Shown one piece after another: positions 12,801-21,900 of a stretch of 64,000 bases of DNA. Under the pieces are notes generated by a model. That model saw only the letters and a program-made list of their open reading frames with translations, made no database searches and had not been told where the DNA came from. The stretch is from Nematostella vectensis (lineage: Eukaryota; Cnidaria; Anthozoa; Actiniaria; Edwardsiidae). The translations under genes and the position numbers were made by a program. Where the stretch lies: the NCBI RefSeq assembly GCF_932526225.1, contig NC_064045.1, positions 4,722,498-4,786,497 on the forward strand, written 5' to 3'. Position 1 is the stretch's first letter; every line of letters starts with the position of its first letter.

Positions 12801-15197
12801 GCCCACAGTCCCGCACCTACTCCCCTGATGACATCAGTCTTACCCTTCAAAGCCCCACCCCACCCCTGACGGACACCAAGTCCCCTCGGACTCCAGAGGA
12901 ACCGGCCCCACTTCCCACGCGGCCACAGACGCCGATTTTCTCGAAGACGCAGAAGATCGCTGACATAGCAGCTCGCAGGCGCATGATAATGGACAAGGGC
13001 GTATCCTCTAGACGCGCGAGCCTGGTGACTAATGAGGAGGCTCCACCCTCTAAGGCATCCTCGCTAACGTCGGTGCGAGAGTCACGTGACCGGGATCGGC
13101 CAATAGCGTCGAATTCCGATTCCAACGTGGTGGCAAGCAGAAAAGCGACCAATGACGTTAAGGCTTCGCTGAGTCTAGGTGACCTCTCCGTGATTGACAA
13201 GGTGGGCGGAGAGAGAGAGAGAGAGGAAGAAAAGAGAGAGAAAGAGGAAAAGAGAGAGAGAGAGAATAAAATAATAAACATTTGGCTCTGATTACTAATC
13301 TCCCTTTTCCGTTTATCGTTTTCAGCGGAGTGTCGATGGTGGCTCGGTGGAGTCTGTACCGCTGACCACTCGGCGAAAGCGCGTCACCAAAAATAATCAC
13401 GTGATTGACCGTGCAAAGCATTACACACCGCCACGATCCCATAAGCGACTGCGGTCCGCGTCCCTGGACGAGACAAAGCCGATCAGAGGTAAACACGATT
13501 CTCTATTACAACCTTACGTGACACGTGACCCGTCGCTTCCCACCTTACGTGACACGTGACTCGTCGCTTCCCACCTTACGTGACTCGTCGCTTCCCACCT
13601 CACGTGACACGTGACTCGTCGCTTCCCACCTTACGTGACACGTGACTCGTCGCTTCCCACCTTACATGACACGTGACTCGTCGCTTCCCACCTTACATGA
13701 CACGTGACTTGTTGCTTCCTACCTTGCGTGACACGTGACTCGTCGCTTCCCACCTTGCGTGACATGCCCTTGCGCTATAACTAACGTGAAATGTCTCTTG
13801 TTTCCCTTCAACTTACGTGACTGGGAAATTTTATGTGTTTATCTAACCGTCCCAAGTGTGTGACATGCTGACTACGTAACTATTCCCTTTTTCGGTTAGC
13901 CGGTCACTTGTTTCCCTTGCTGACTTAGGTGACAACTTACGTGACTTAACCGTTTTGAGGTTTGCGTGACCTGTCACTTTTTTCCCTTGCTGACTTAGGT
14001 GACAACTTACGTGACTTATCCGTTTTGAGGTTTGCGTGACCTGTCACTTGTTTCAACTGCTGACTTACGTGACATTACCGTATGAGGTTTGCGTGACCTG
14101 TCACTTGTTTCCCTTGCTGACTTACGTGACATTACTGTATGAAGTTTGCGTGACCTGTCACTTGTTTCCCTTGCTGACTTACGTGACATTACCGTATGAA
14201 GTTTGCGTGACCTGTCACTTGTTTCCTTTGCTGACTTAGGTGACAACTTACGTGACTTTACCGTTTTGAGGTTTGCGTGACCTGTCACTTGTTTCCCTTG
14301 CTGACTTACGTGACATTACCGTTTGAGGTTTGCGTGACCTGTCACTTGTTTCCCCTGCTGACTTACGTGACATTAGCGTTTGAGGTTTGCATGACCTGTC
14401 ACTTGTTTCCCTTGCTGACTTAGGTGACAACTTACGTGCTGTGCCGTCTGAGGTTTGCGTGACATGTAACGTGTTTTTAACCATTTCAGGGAGGCCGCGG
14501 CGCACTCGTAAAGAAGAGCTTCAAGAGGCAGCGCGTCGAGGCACGGGCCAGTACCAGACCTCTCACGGCCGCGCCATATCCTTAGAGGGACGTAATCCAG
14601 CCCCCCGTAGAGTAAAGCGCTCACGTGTCCCCAAGCCCCCACCGGTACAACCAACCGAGTTGCACCGGGGCTTGGGCCGAGGGCGAGATTCTACGAAACA
14701 ACGGGACAGCGATATTGAAGGTGAATAGAAATGGGACTCTATTTACTTGAGTTTGCTGTTATCCATTTTTTATGATAAAAGTTATGTATTAGAGGTCTGA
14801 AAAGGATGTGACTCAACTATTCGTATATGTCAAACACGCGAAATTATAGGGAGAAAGTATTTTCTGTTTTCTTATTTTAATTAAAGCATAATCAAACGAC
14901 TCACATCACGCAAAACTGTTTTCTCGTTTCCTAGGCGACCTGTTGTCATTCACAAGCAACCCGACTCCACCTGCGACCGTCCACCAGTACAACACGCATG
15001 GCAAAGGGCTTACTATTCAAAGGAGACAACGCGTGCCCTCAGAGCTCGCGGGCTCAGACTCGAACCAGTCCACCCCTCGACTGAAGCCGCGAAGAGCTCA
15101 ACCGCAAAACACAGGGAACGCGACCATTAACGAGTTGACAATAAGTGGGTTTGCCGTAAGACCCTCAAAACAGTTCGCCGGGGTGAGAAAGTTCTAG
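862..15197 (+). CDS. KIF19: Kinesin-like protein KIF19 (kinesin-8, ciliary length control)
   Basis: Plus-end kinesin; vertebrate KIF19 limits motile cilium length by depolymerising microtubules at tips (family knowledge). Exons: 862-900, 986-1069, 1667-1777, 2237-2461, 2868-2990, 3476-3568, 3733-3840, 4401-4479, 5161-5219, 5822-5944, 6244-6394, 7915-8083, 9577-9785, 9851-10092, 11124-11355, 11689-11828, 11985-12036, 12251-12401, 12769-13201, 13326-13488, 14490-14720, 14935-15197. Total 3480 nt, 1159 aa; human is near 1000. The N-terminus has VALRVRP (about residue 14), P-loop GATGAGKT (105-112), switch I NKTSSRSH (214-221) and switch II DLAGSE (250-255). The motor ends near 348, followed by a neck (NVSYHIAQYTNIIADLR), coiled-coil-like segments and a basic, proline/serine-rich tail. 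The start was chosen because MPDKEASQVQSLV joins in frame to VALRVRP across an 85-bp intron. All introns used are GT-AG. Exons 16-22 rest on open frame and splice sites, not on recognised homology. Confidence 0.9.
1960..2120. repeat. Short interspersed repeat, partial copy
   Basis: Contains the shared core of a dispersed family: ggtatcatatgg, then agcatagtatttgaagattc, then a stretch ending in a C-rich gtgcaccccctg. Related copies lie near 25598-25730 (reverse), 41085-41220 and 59412-59535. It lies in KIF19 intron 3. Confidence 0.4.
4060..4310. repeat. Interspersed repeat, about 230 bp, copy 1
   Basis: In KIF19 intron 7. It shares landmarks with 5400-5660 and, reversed, with 63345-63535: a block like gcagtatctccacgggacg, then tagttttgtctac, then a C-run and a ccctgggta-type end. 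No coding capacity is visible. It may be a MITE with degraded G/C-rich termini. Confidence 0.4.
5400..5660. repeat. Interspersed repeat, about 230 bp, copy 2
   Basis: In KIF19 intron 9. Same landmarks as 4060-4310: gcagtatctccacgggacg, atagttttgtctac, then a GT-run and a G-run. The two copies sit in the same orientation 1.3 kb apart. Confidence 0.4.
6439..6805 (+). mobile_element. MITE family A, copy 1 (9-bp TSD, Mutator-like size)
   Basis: Terminal inverted repeats GACATGACGGAAAAA (left) and its complement at the right end bound 367 bp. The 9-bp sequence CATCCGAAC flanks both sides exactly (6430-6438 and 6806-6814), which marks a target-site duplication. No transposase. A second copy at 49234-49569 in opposite orientation shares internal sequence. 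9-bp duplications are typical of Mutator-like transposons (known); the assignment is inferred. It lies in KIF19 intron 11. Confidence 0.85.
6852..7151 (+). mobile_element. MITE family B, copy 1
   Basis: Imperfect inverted repeats of about 28 bp: the left end starts TACTGTCGAATTCGTTGTAT and the right end is its near complement. A sister copy lies at 39029-39327 in opposite orientation and shares the interior (GAGCCAATCA, CTGGCT, GTCGCGACA). No clear target duplication was found. In KIF19 intron 11, only 46 bp after family A. Confidence 0.75.
7476..7850 (+). mobile_element. MITE family C, copy 1 (9-bp TSD)
   Basis: Ends are GACAGAGCAAAAAA and its exact complement TTTTTTGCTCTGTC, 375 bp apart. 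TTTTTACTG is duplicated at both borders (7467-7475 and 7851-7859). The interior matches the copy at 17810-18159 in the same orientation. No coding capacity. Confidence 0.85.
8034..8932 (+). repeat. 76-bp minisatellite copied from the end of KIF19 exon 12
   Basis: About 12 units of 76 bp. The first unit is the real exon end (codons for AMQIALDTNRYMLSID, to 8083) plus its donor; later units repeat about 50 bp of exon sequence, the donor gtaag and a short intron piece ending in tatag. Some units have the donor changed from gtaaga to gtaagt, and a few lose it (gatgtgtaa). 76 is not a multiple of three, so use of extra units would shift the frame. Confidence 0.85.
8935..9096 (-). mobile_element. 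MITE family D (ggcggatc ends), copy 1
   Basis: Ends AAGGGCGGATCTATGGG and CTGGATCCGCCACT form imperfect inverted repeats. An internal block about the sequence gttcttccgtgga is shared, in reverse, with 16037-16217. It directly follows the 76-bp minisatellite in KIF19 intron 12. Confidence 0.6.
9257..9514. mobile_element. Inverted-repeat element with AAGCCGCATTGTCACC ends
   Basis: Near-perfect terminal inverted repeats of about 28 bp, starting AAGCCGCATTGTCACCAGTT at the left and mirrored at the right, span about 258 bp. TA on both sides fits a Tc1/mariner-type target, though the border is ambiguous by a base or two. A lone end of the same family lies at 83-108. Confidence 0.7.
10090..10558 (+). 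repeat. 67-bp minisatellite starting at the KIF19 exon 14 donor
   Basis: Seven nearly identical 67-bp units begin at 10090, 10157, 10224, 10291, 10358, 10425 and 10492. Each starts with GAG|GTCAGTAATGGG, the exon 14 donor and early intron sequence, so seven equivalent donor motifs lie in a row. The bases before the first donor (agacaagag) and later ones (gacacgag) are related. Confidence 0.9.
11490..11690 (+). repeat. Degenerate short tandem repeat before KIF19 exon 16
   Basis: Irregular units of roughly 20 bp around cctcatgtcttgcgtgac run right up to the exon 16 acceptor at 11688, so the acceptor's own cgatgtcttgcag looks like the last unit. Confidence 0.6.
13505..13775 (+). repeat. 31-bp tandem repeat in KIF19 intron 20
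   Basis: About eight units with the core acgtgacacgtgactcgtcg follow the exon 20 donor (13489) by fewer than 30 bases. The units carry many CACGTG-like palindromes. Confidence 0.75.
13890..14475 (+). repeat. Approximately 55-65-bp tandem repeat in KIF19 intron 20
   Basis: About ten units carrying gacctgtcacttgtttccc, ttgctgacttacgtgaca and gtttgaggtttgcgtga. Length varies because some units have an extra acaacttacgtgact. The repeat shares the acgtgac core with the 31-bp array upstream, so both may come from one ancestral unit. Confidence 0.75.
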
Positions 15198-16036
15198 AGA
15201 CGACTGGTGTCAATCAAGTAGTAAATGACGTGCTCCAGGTCCTTTGATCTGTAGTGATAACTTGGGCACCCTGTGGCCATTACATTACCTGCATTCGGTC
15301 ACGTGATAAAGATGCTTTATTTTGACTCTTCAGCGAAGGACTATGAAGTCACGTGACAATTTCCCTTATTTAAACGTGTACCCGGGCACCCTTCGGCGAC
15401 AATACGATCTTATGTAGACGTGTTACAAGAGTGTTTTAATCCTAAAGCAAGAACAGATTTAATAACAAGTTATCATGGTAACCATGAACTTTATTTATAA
15501 GTAGCGCCAGAATACATCTTCCCCAGATACAGCGTGATACCATAGCGTCCGCAGATGTATACCGTTACTGCCGCATATATGGACCATTGAATCCGCAGGG
15601 AGGGGGTATTTAGTCCTGTTGTATTTGTACTCCCCGTCACTCAGCCCTTCGGGAATATTACGCTTTTTGTAGTCCAATTCAGAGGTGCTACTGCGTTACA
15701 GAAGCAAATTGTACAGAAATATTTCAAGTAGTAAAAAGATGCTTAATGTTTAGTCTGCTCTTAAATGCTGGCATGCGCCGTTTTCCAGATTATGGGGAAC
15801 ATGTGACATACGGAAGACCCACGGAGCAAATAAAAGAAATAACCGAGGCTTGCCCTCCTGAACAAAGGTTTCTGGCTACGGCTAGTGTAAGCCTGGTACG
15901 CGGAAAGAGAGTTTCTGGAAAACCCCCCTTTTGGTGGAAGGTGATGAACCTATCGTGGCTAATATTATAAATCTAGCAGACCTCGAAATATTAGGGGTAC
16001 AGCCACGCCCTTACTGGTCATTTTCTTATCATTTGT

Positions 16037-16217
16037 CAGGGGCGGATCTAGAAGTATAAGAGGGGCCGAAGCAAAAGCTTCAAGAAAGGGGGGGCGCACT
16101 CATTGTTCTTCCGTGGATTTCCTTTTCCTCCAATTTTTGTTACTTTTAAGCCAAATGTCTGAAAATAGGGGGGGGGGGGGGCGGAGCCCGCTCGGTTAAC
16201 CCCTAGATCCGCCCCTG
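16037..16217 (+). mobile_element. MITE family D, copy 2
   Basis: Perfect 15-bp inverted termini CAGGGGCGGATCTAG and its complement; tttgt occurs on both sides as a possible 5-bp target duplication. Shares the block attgttcttccgtgga with 8935-9096 in reverse. Confidence 0.75.
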
Positions 16218-16639
16218 TTTGTCAAAAAATATTGGGGGGAGGACGTACCCCAAGCGTCCCATCCCCTGCTACGGCCCTGCGTAGAGATGCCACGATCGAG
16301 ATGAGGCACTCAACTTTCGCTATTTGATTAATATATTATTTAAACCACGCCTTTCGCGTGTCCTGAATGGCTTAAAATTATTATCAATGTTCAATAGGCA
16401 TGTTGATAAATCGAGATGTGTAAAAATTGCTTTAAAATTATCAGAAAAACGAGAACTTTGGACCTTTAATTTCATTTCATGGACCATTAATTTCATTCAA
16501 GTAGATTCAGTTGTCACTAAAATGTACATTTCATTTGTCTTGATTTATACAATTTATTACGGCAGTAGAAACTCTGTTACACAAGTCTTTTCCCAATATT
16601 TTTTCCCCCTCGAGATATCACCCTGAGGGGACGGAGCGC

Positions 16640-16777
16640 ACCAGTAGCGGATCTAGGGGGAGGGTTTAGGGGCCTTTGGGCTTAGTAACAAAAACATTAC
16701 CCCTTCCCCCCTTTGTCACTGAGTCTAACCCCCCCCCCCCCCCCCCCCCATTAGCGCAAAGCTAGATCTGCCCCTGC
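16640..16777. mobile_element. MITE family D-like element, copy 3
   Basis: Ends AGCGGATCTAG and CTAGATCTGCCCCTG resemble the family D termini, with poly-C in between. The interior is not clearly shared, so this may be a different family with convergent or related ends. Confidence 0.45.
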
Positions 16778-17198
16778 ACACGCAGAGTCCTCAATTTGCG
16801 TCGAGTAATTTTGGCGAAAACTAGTCTGAACAATAAACACGACCAGCTTCATTAGATCGCCGACAAATAACATACATAAAACTAAAGGTAGTAGTCGAGC
16901 TTTTGTAACACTTTAAAACATGCCTCATAAACGAAAGTTCTGGGCCCCTGAAACTTCGAAGGAAGAGAAGAAAACTTTAAAGGAAAGCGTTGCTAGGGCT
17001 ACCAGAAACTCGACAAATCGTGCCGTGGTCGTGCCAATAAAGACCTTTAAAAAACATTTCTCTTTCGAGGTTGATTTCTCGAATGTTCAGAGCCTGGATA
17101 CAATTAAGTTAGTGAGTGAGTTGAAAATAGTGTGATAGCTATTCAATCTTTATATGGAAAACATGCAACATTATGTAAAGCTTCATGACGTCATGCTC

Positions 17199-17408
17199 TA
17201 GCCTCCTCCGCAGGCATCTCAAAGACCAGAAAAAGAAAAAAAAAGGTTTGGGTTTCCTGTGGCAAAAAAAAAGCGGAAGAAAACTCCTTCTCCCTCTCCT
17301 CGCCCCATTCCCTCTCTACTTCTCCTTAGTCTCCCTCCTCCGCAATTTCACCACAGGTAACCAATTCTTTCCGTCCTTTTCATTATGAGTTGCCTGCGGA
17401 GGAGGCTA
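17199..17408. mobile_element. MITE with TAGCCTCCTCCGCAGGCA termini
   Basis: An 18-bp inverted repeat, exact at both ends, bounds 210 bp. Flanking gtcatgctc and ataatgctc match at 7 of 9 bases, an imperfect 9-bp target duplication. No coding capacity. Confidence 0.75.
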
Positions 17409-17809
17409 ATAATGCTCAATGTTGGTTAGTCTGCTATTCTTCTTCTATTGTACCCAAATATTTCTCTGTAGACTTTCGATTTTCTCCCCGTGCTTTAGAT
17501 TTGTTGGGTGTATTGCTAGGTATAGAGCCCCTGTTAAACTATTTCAAAGAACGTTGTCAGTGCAAACGGCGGATGGTAAATTGTTGAGTGACAAAACACC
17601 TAAAGATGCTTATACCAATAAGGATCATTGCTCGCAAACATAAAGGTTAAATACGAGGTTCCGCTAAAAAAGGGAAAGCTCCTCTCACCCGATACTGCTA
17701 GCGTTGCGTTGCTCTGATTATAATTGCAAATTCGAGCCCGGGGTCGGGAGGAGCTTTCCTTTTTATAGTAAAACCCCATTTTTAAATGAGCTCCTATCGC
17801 ATTTGAGAC

Positions 17810-18159
17810 GACAGAGCCAAAAAATGGCATGAAATTTTCCAATTCTCAATATATAAGCTCAAGATTCCGCATACAAGGAGTTCCTCTGACCAAAAGCTTT
17901 ATTCCAAATTTTAAAGAAATTAGATATAAAATTTAGATATTTGCGAGCAAAGCCCGACTTCTCCCTAAACACGAGAATTCATACTTTGAACATTTGAAAA
18001 TTGCACTTCAAGCATCATATCTCGAAGACGAATCCATAAGAAAAAACACTTTTTGATATGTTGGTTTACATAACACAAGGAACCTGTATGCAATAATTCA
18101 AGCTTACAGAAGTTAACGAGAACATATTTTGGGATAACTTGCCATTTTTTTGCTCTGTC
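17810..18159 (+). mobile_element. MITE family C, copy 2
   Basis: Ends GACAGAGCCAAAAAATGGCA and TGCCATTTTTTTGCTCTGTC form inverted repeats. Flanks atttgagac and atttgagtt match at 7 of 9 bases, a decayed 9-bp target duplication. The interior closely follows 7476-7850. Confidence 0.8.
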
Positions 18160-18187
18160 ATTTGAGTTAGCAATCGCATGATTTGAT

Positions 18188-18657
18188 AGCTCGGGACCGT
18201 TCGAAGGTGACTCGGAATACTCGATAAAGTTCGAATCCTTTAGTAGCTCGGGACCGTTCGGAGGTGACTCGGCAAATACTCGATAAAGTTCGAATCCTTT
18301 AGTAGCTCGGGACCGTTCGGAGGTGACTCGGCAAATACTTGATAAAGTTCGAATCCTTTAGTAGCTCGGGACCGTTCGGAGTTGACTCGGCAAATACTCG
18401 ATAAAGTTCGAATCCTTTAGTAGCTCGGGACCGTTCGGAGGTGACTCGGCAAATACTCGATAAAGTTCGAATCCTTTAGTAGCTCGGGACCGTTCGGAGG
18501 TGACTCGGCAAATACTCGATAAAGTTCGAATCCTTTAGTAGCTCGGGACTGTTCGGAGGTGACTCGGCAAATACTCGATAAAGGTCGAACCTTTAGTAGC
18601 TCGGGACCGTTCGGAGGTGACTCGGCAAATACTCGATAAAATTCGAATCCTTTAGTA
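18188..18657 (+). repeat. 59-bp minisatellite downstream of the first CLN3-like gene
   Basis: Eight units with tagctcgggaccgttcggag, then gtgactcggcaaatactcg and ataaagttcgaatccttt. It starts 28 bp after the family C MITE and ends about 300 bp past the stop of the minus-strand CLN3-like gene. Confidence 0.9.
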
Positions 18658-18959
18658 GCAGTATGAGGAGGCACTGACGACAACAACAAATTTAGTTAAT
18701 TTTTACCAAAATAAATTACAATACAGAGGTTACATACAGTTAATTACAATTCTAATATGTATACAATACACGCGATTAATATATTTTTTTGAGAAATAGG
18801 TGACATTCGGGAGAGACTCGCTGAACAGAACAATTTGGAATTCGGAAACGGGTCGGCATCATTTGGAAGTCGGCAAAAACTTTCCATAGTAAGTGGGACG
18901 AGGTGACGTTCGGGAACGATTCGCGAACACTCGGACCGGACGTGACTCAGTCTTTTGTT

Positions 18960-21900
18960 CTAATATTTTCGTAGTAAGCACGACGATGTGGCATTCCAAC
19001 CGTGTAATGACCTGGTGAAACAATACCCAGTGTCCTCCACGGTCGCAGCACAGTGTTCCTGCAACACTCTTTCTACCCATAATCCCATAAGAGCTGCAAT
19101 AACAATCCCCAGAGTCAACGCGAATGTCAAAAAAGCGCGGGAAAACTCGCGATATCGAGGCTGCATATCTTTTCCCGCCACTGCAAACGTGTTTAAATAA
19201 AGCGCGCCTTCTGTCGCTCCGGTAACGATGACGAAAAGCATGATAATCCCAATGTGAGGTACGAATCGGTACCAGCTTGCGAGGATCAGAAAAATAAGAT
19301 TAAAACTTAAAATAGAGGAGAGGATCCAAGTGTGCTTAGTGACCACCGAACAGCTCGGTTTCACCGACAGAATCGCGAGTCCGTATGACCGTCCGAACAG
19401 CTCAGCAAACCAAAACGCGAACGTGTAGTACTGGAAATGGTCGCGAGGATCGAACCGAGTGTTCTTGAATGCGAGCGTCGTGACAACAGCTTGCATTATC
19501 AGGTAATCCGCGAAAAGTCCGATTGTCAGAGGTACCGCGAGATGCAACGAGTCTTTGGCCGCCTTGAACTTTTCTGTCCAGGTTAACTTCGGGTGAATTT
19601 CCTGGTCATTTTCCTGGTCACCATCCTGACTGCTTGGTGGGGAGTCCCCAATACGTGTGTACTCGACTTCCTCGCTGACTCTTTTCCTGGCATTCCTGTT
19701 GATCATCCACGCCAGCAAGGGGTAGACCGGTACGAGTACCAGTAGAAGCAGAAGGGCTGTTTTAGGATTCAGGCAGCAAACCGTAGTTACAACTGAAAAA
19801 GAGATAAAAGTTAGGCCACTCCTAAACCGTTTCCACGCTGGGTTCCAGAGCTTCCCGCATCGCCGTAAACCCGTAATGCACTAGTCATTTGAAACCCTCA
19901 CCCCCATGGTCCCGGGGAAGTGTGGGTTAACGAGAATCTGTCCCGAGTGGGTGGGGGAATTCACAGTTTTTGACTCTAAGACTTATCCCCACCGTGGGGG
20001 TTTGGGACAAGTGAAGTGTCACAAATATCATGTTAGTTTCTGGCTTGAGACTCTTTTTCTTCTGAAGCAAGCAATTCCATGTATCAGCATGTGGCATGCT
20101 GCACGGTGACATGTGCAAAAACGAATATTAAAAAAAATTCGTAATTGGTACAAATGTACTCGCTGAAGTGTACTGGCTCGCTGAAGTGTACTGGTACTAC
20201 GCTTTTCGAACGGACTGAACTTCGCCGTCAATTTTTCGGGTCCAAATTTTTAATATATATCTAACTTTTTTTCTCTTCCACATATTTTTTTCTAACTTTC
20301 ACATAGGCTGTATCACCACATATTGAACTGATCCTGGTGGTGTCATCAAAAAGCTAACGCTCAATTTCAGTCTCAAATAAGTGTAAAACCTGTGGTCTGA
20401 CCACGCATTCCGAGGCTCTCGCTGAGGCAAATTTTGCGGTACAAATCATGGAAATAAACCGTGTTCCAGATGGATTCACGGGGCGGCGCTAATATGTAGA
20501 GTAGAAACATCCAAGATGGATCGTGTGGAGTGGAAAAACCGCCGATCGAGCGGTTATTTTTCGAAAACATTCGGTTGTAGTGTCGGTGTTCGAACATATC
20601 AGCCTGTAGCCTTTCCCACTGGTTAGAGGGAGACATCTTCGACCAACTTTTAGGCTTCCAAATCATCAAATAACAACAGGACGGGTTAAGTTAAGACTTT
20701 TATTACACGTATAACAAGTATTTTATTACGTAAAGAACCGTTGTAGAAACCTGGGGCCGGTTGCACAAAGCCTGGATAAGTTATCCGCCGGATAGGCGCT
20801 AACCGCCGGATAAAATTTCTATCCAGCGGATAGTTATCCGACAAAATAGCGTTGCAGCGTTGCAGCGTCCGCTGAATAGCCGTCATTTGCCACTAAATGG
20901 CTTCCCGTTTCCATGGTAAATATGCAAAGCGCGTGCTGTTTTTCCTTCAAACAAAATGGCGACCGTTGAAAAAGTTGCTAAAAGTGCCAGAAAAAAAAAA
21001 GTTTATCGAGGCAAAGTGCATGTAAATCATGGAATGATCACAGGGGATAGTGTTTAGCTTCTTCCTGTCTTTGGGAGTCACATTTCTCCACAGAACGGAC
21101 AATATAGTTTGATTGCAGTCCTGCCAAAGCTGCATGTAAGTTCGTAGTTCATTGTAAGTTTACCAACGGTAAAAATCGTCGTTTGCATGTGTTTGAACTT
21201 TCACTGCGTCTAAAATTAATCTAAATTCTGACAACAAATTTTGAAAGCAAGACGCCATTTTGTTTTTCTTTACATTTATTCGGTGGATAAATTTATCCGA
21301 CCTCTATCATCCGGATAACTTTTAACCGCTGGATAACTTTTATTCGGGCTTTGTGCAACCGAATCACGCCACTCGGATAAGTTCTATCCGCTGGATAAGG
21401 ATTTAACCGGTGGATAAGACTTATCCAGGCTTTGTGCAACCGGCTCTATATGCTATATTTTTCCATGTGAAAAAGAGCTTTACAGCCAATCAGGATACAG
21501 TATAGCCTTTATCACTTGTGCGAAATATAACCAATCAGCGCAAGCGATTTAGTTGTTCAGCCAATCAGGCGTTGCACTTCAATAGCTTCTCAGACAGATC
21601 TGGCAGTTTTATGTTTTGTGGCACGTTTCCTCGGCGAAAATGGAGGAAAATAGATTTGCTGCCGTCGATTACTCAATCGAAAAATTTGTCTCGGAGCAGG
21701 AAAAGAAAAATACAGTTAGCATACAGTTAGTTATACGAGCAATAAAAAGCTCACAGCATAGAAAGTGCTTTGTACGGGATTTTATTCACGAGTGGCTTGT
21801 GGCTAAACACTCACTCGAAGACTCGCTCGTTCGTGTTTAGCCACAAGCCACTCGTGTGTTGTGCGACTATTCTACAACATTCTCATAAATGAATATTCTA

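Larger units (their letters stand above)
15198..18187. other. Intergenic region between KIF19 and the first CLN3-like gene
   Basis: No recognisable gene. It holds at least four inverted-repeat elements (16037-16217, 16640-16777, 17199-17408, 17810-18159). Three short open frames were considered and not called: 15495-15677 (-), 15787-15969 (+) and 16920-17135 (+, lysine-rich 71 aa starting MPHKRKFWAPETSKEEKK). Confidence 0.5.

Noticed and set aside
12847-13281. Minus-strand 144-aa ORF
   Set aside because: Shadow of KIF19 exon 19 and the adjacent GA-rich tract.
15495-15677. Minus-strand ORF (60 aa, ...GEYKYNRTKYPLPADS...)
   Set aside because: No ATG start, no recognised similarity and no partner exons, though it has an acceptor-like cag upstream and an AATAAA nearby.
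15787-15969. Plus-strand exon-like frame (DYGEHVTYGRPTEQIKEI...) after a ttttccag acceptor, with an X-box-like site at 15469-15482
   Set aside because: No upstream exon with a start could be found and the family was not recognised; it may be a real terminal exon, but this cannot be supported here.
20373-20669. Minus-strand 98-codon ORF within the CLN3-A intron
   Set aside because: Starts with ATG and has fair composition, but no domain, poly(A) or splice evidence supports it.
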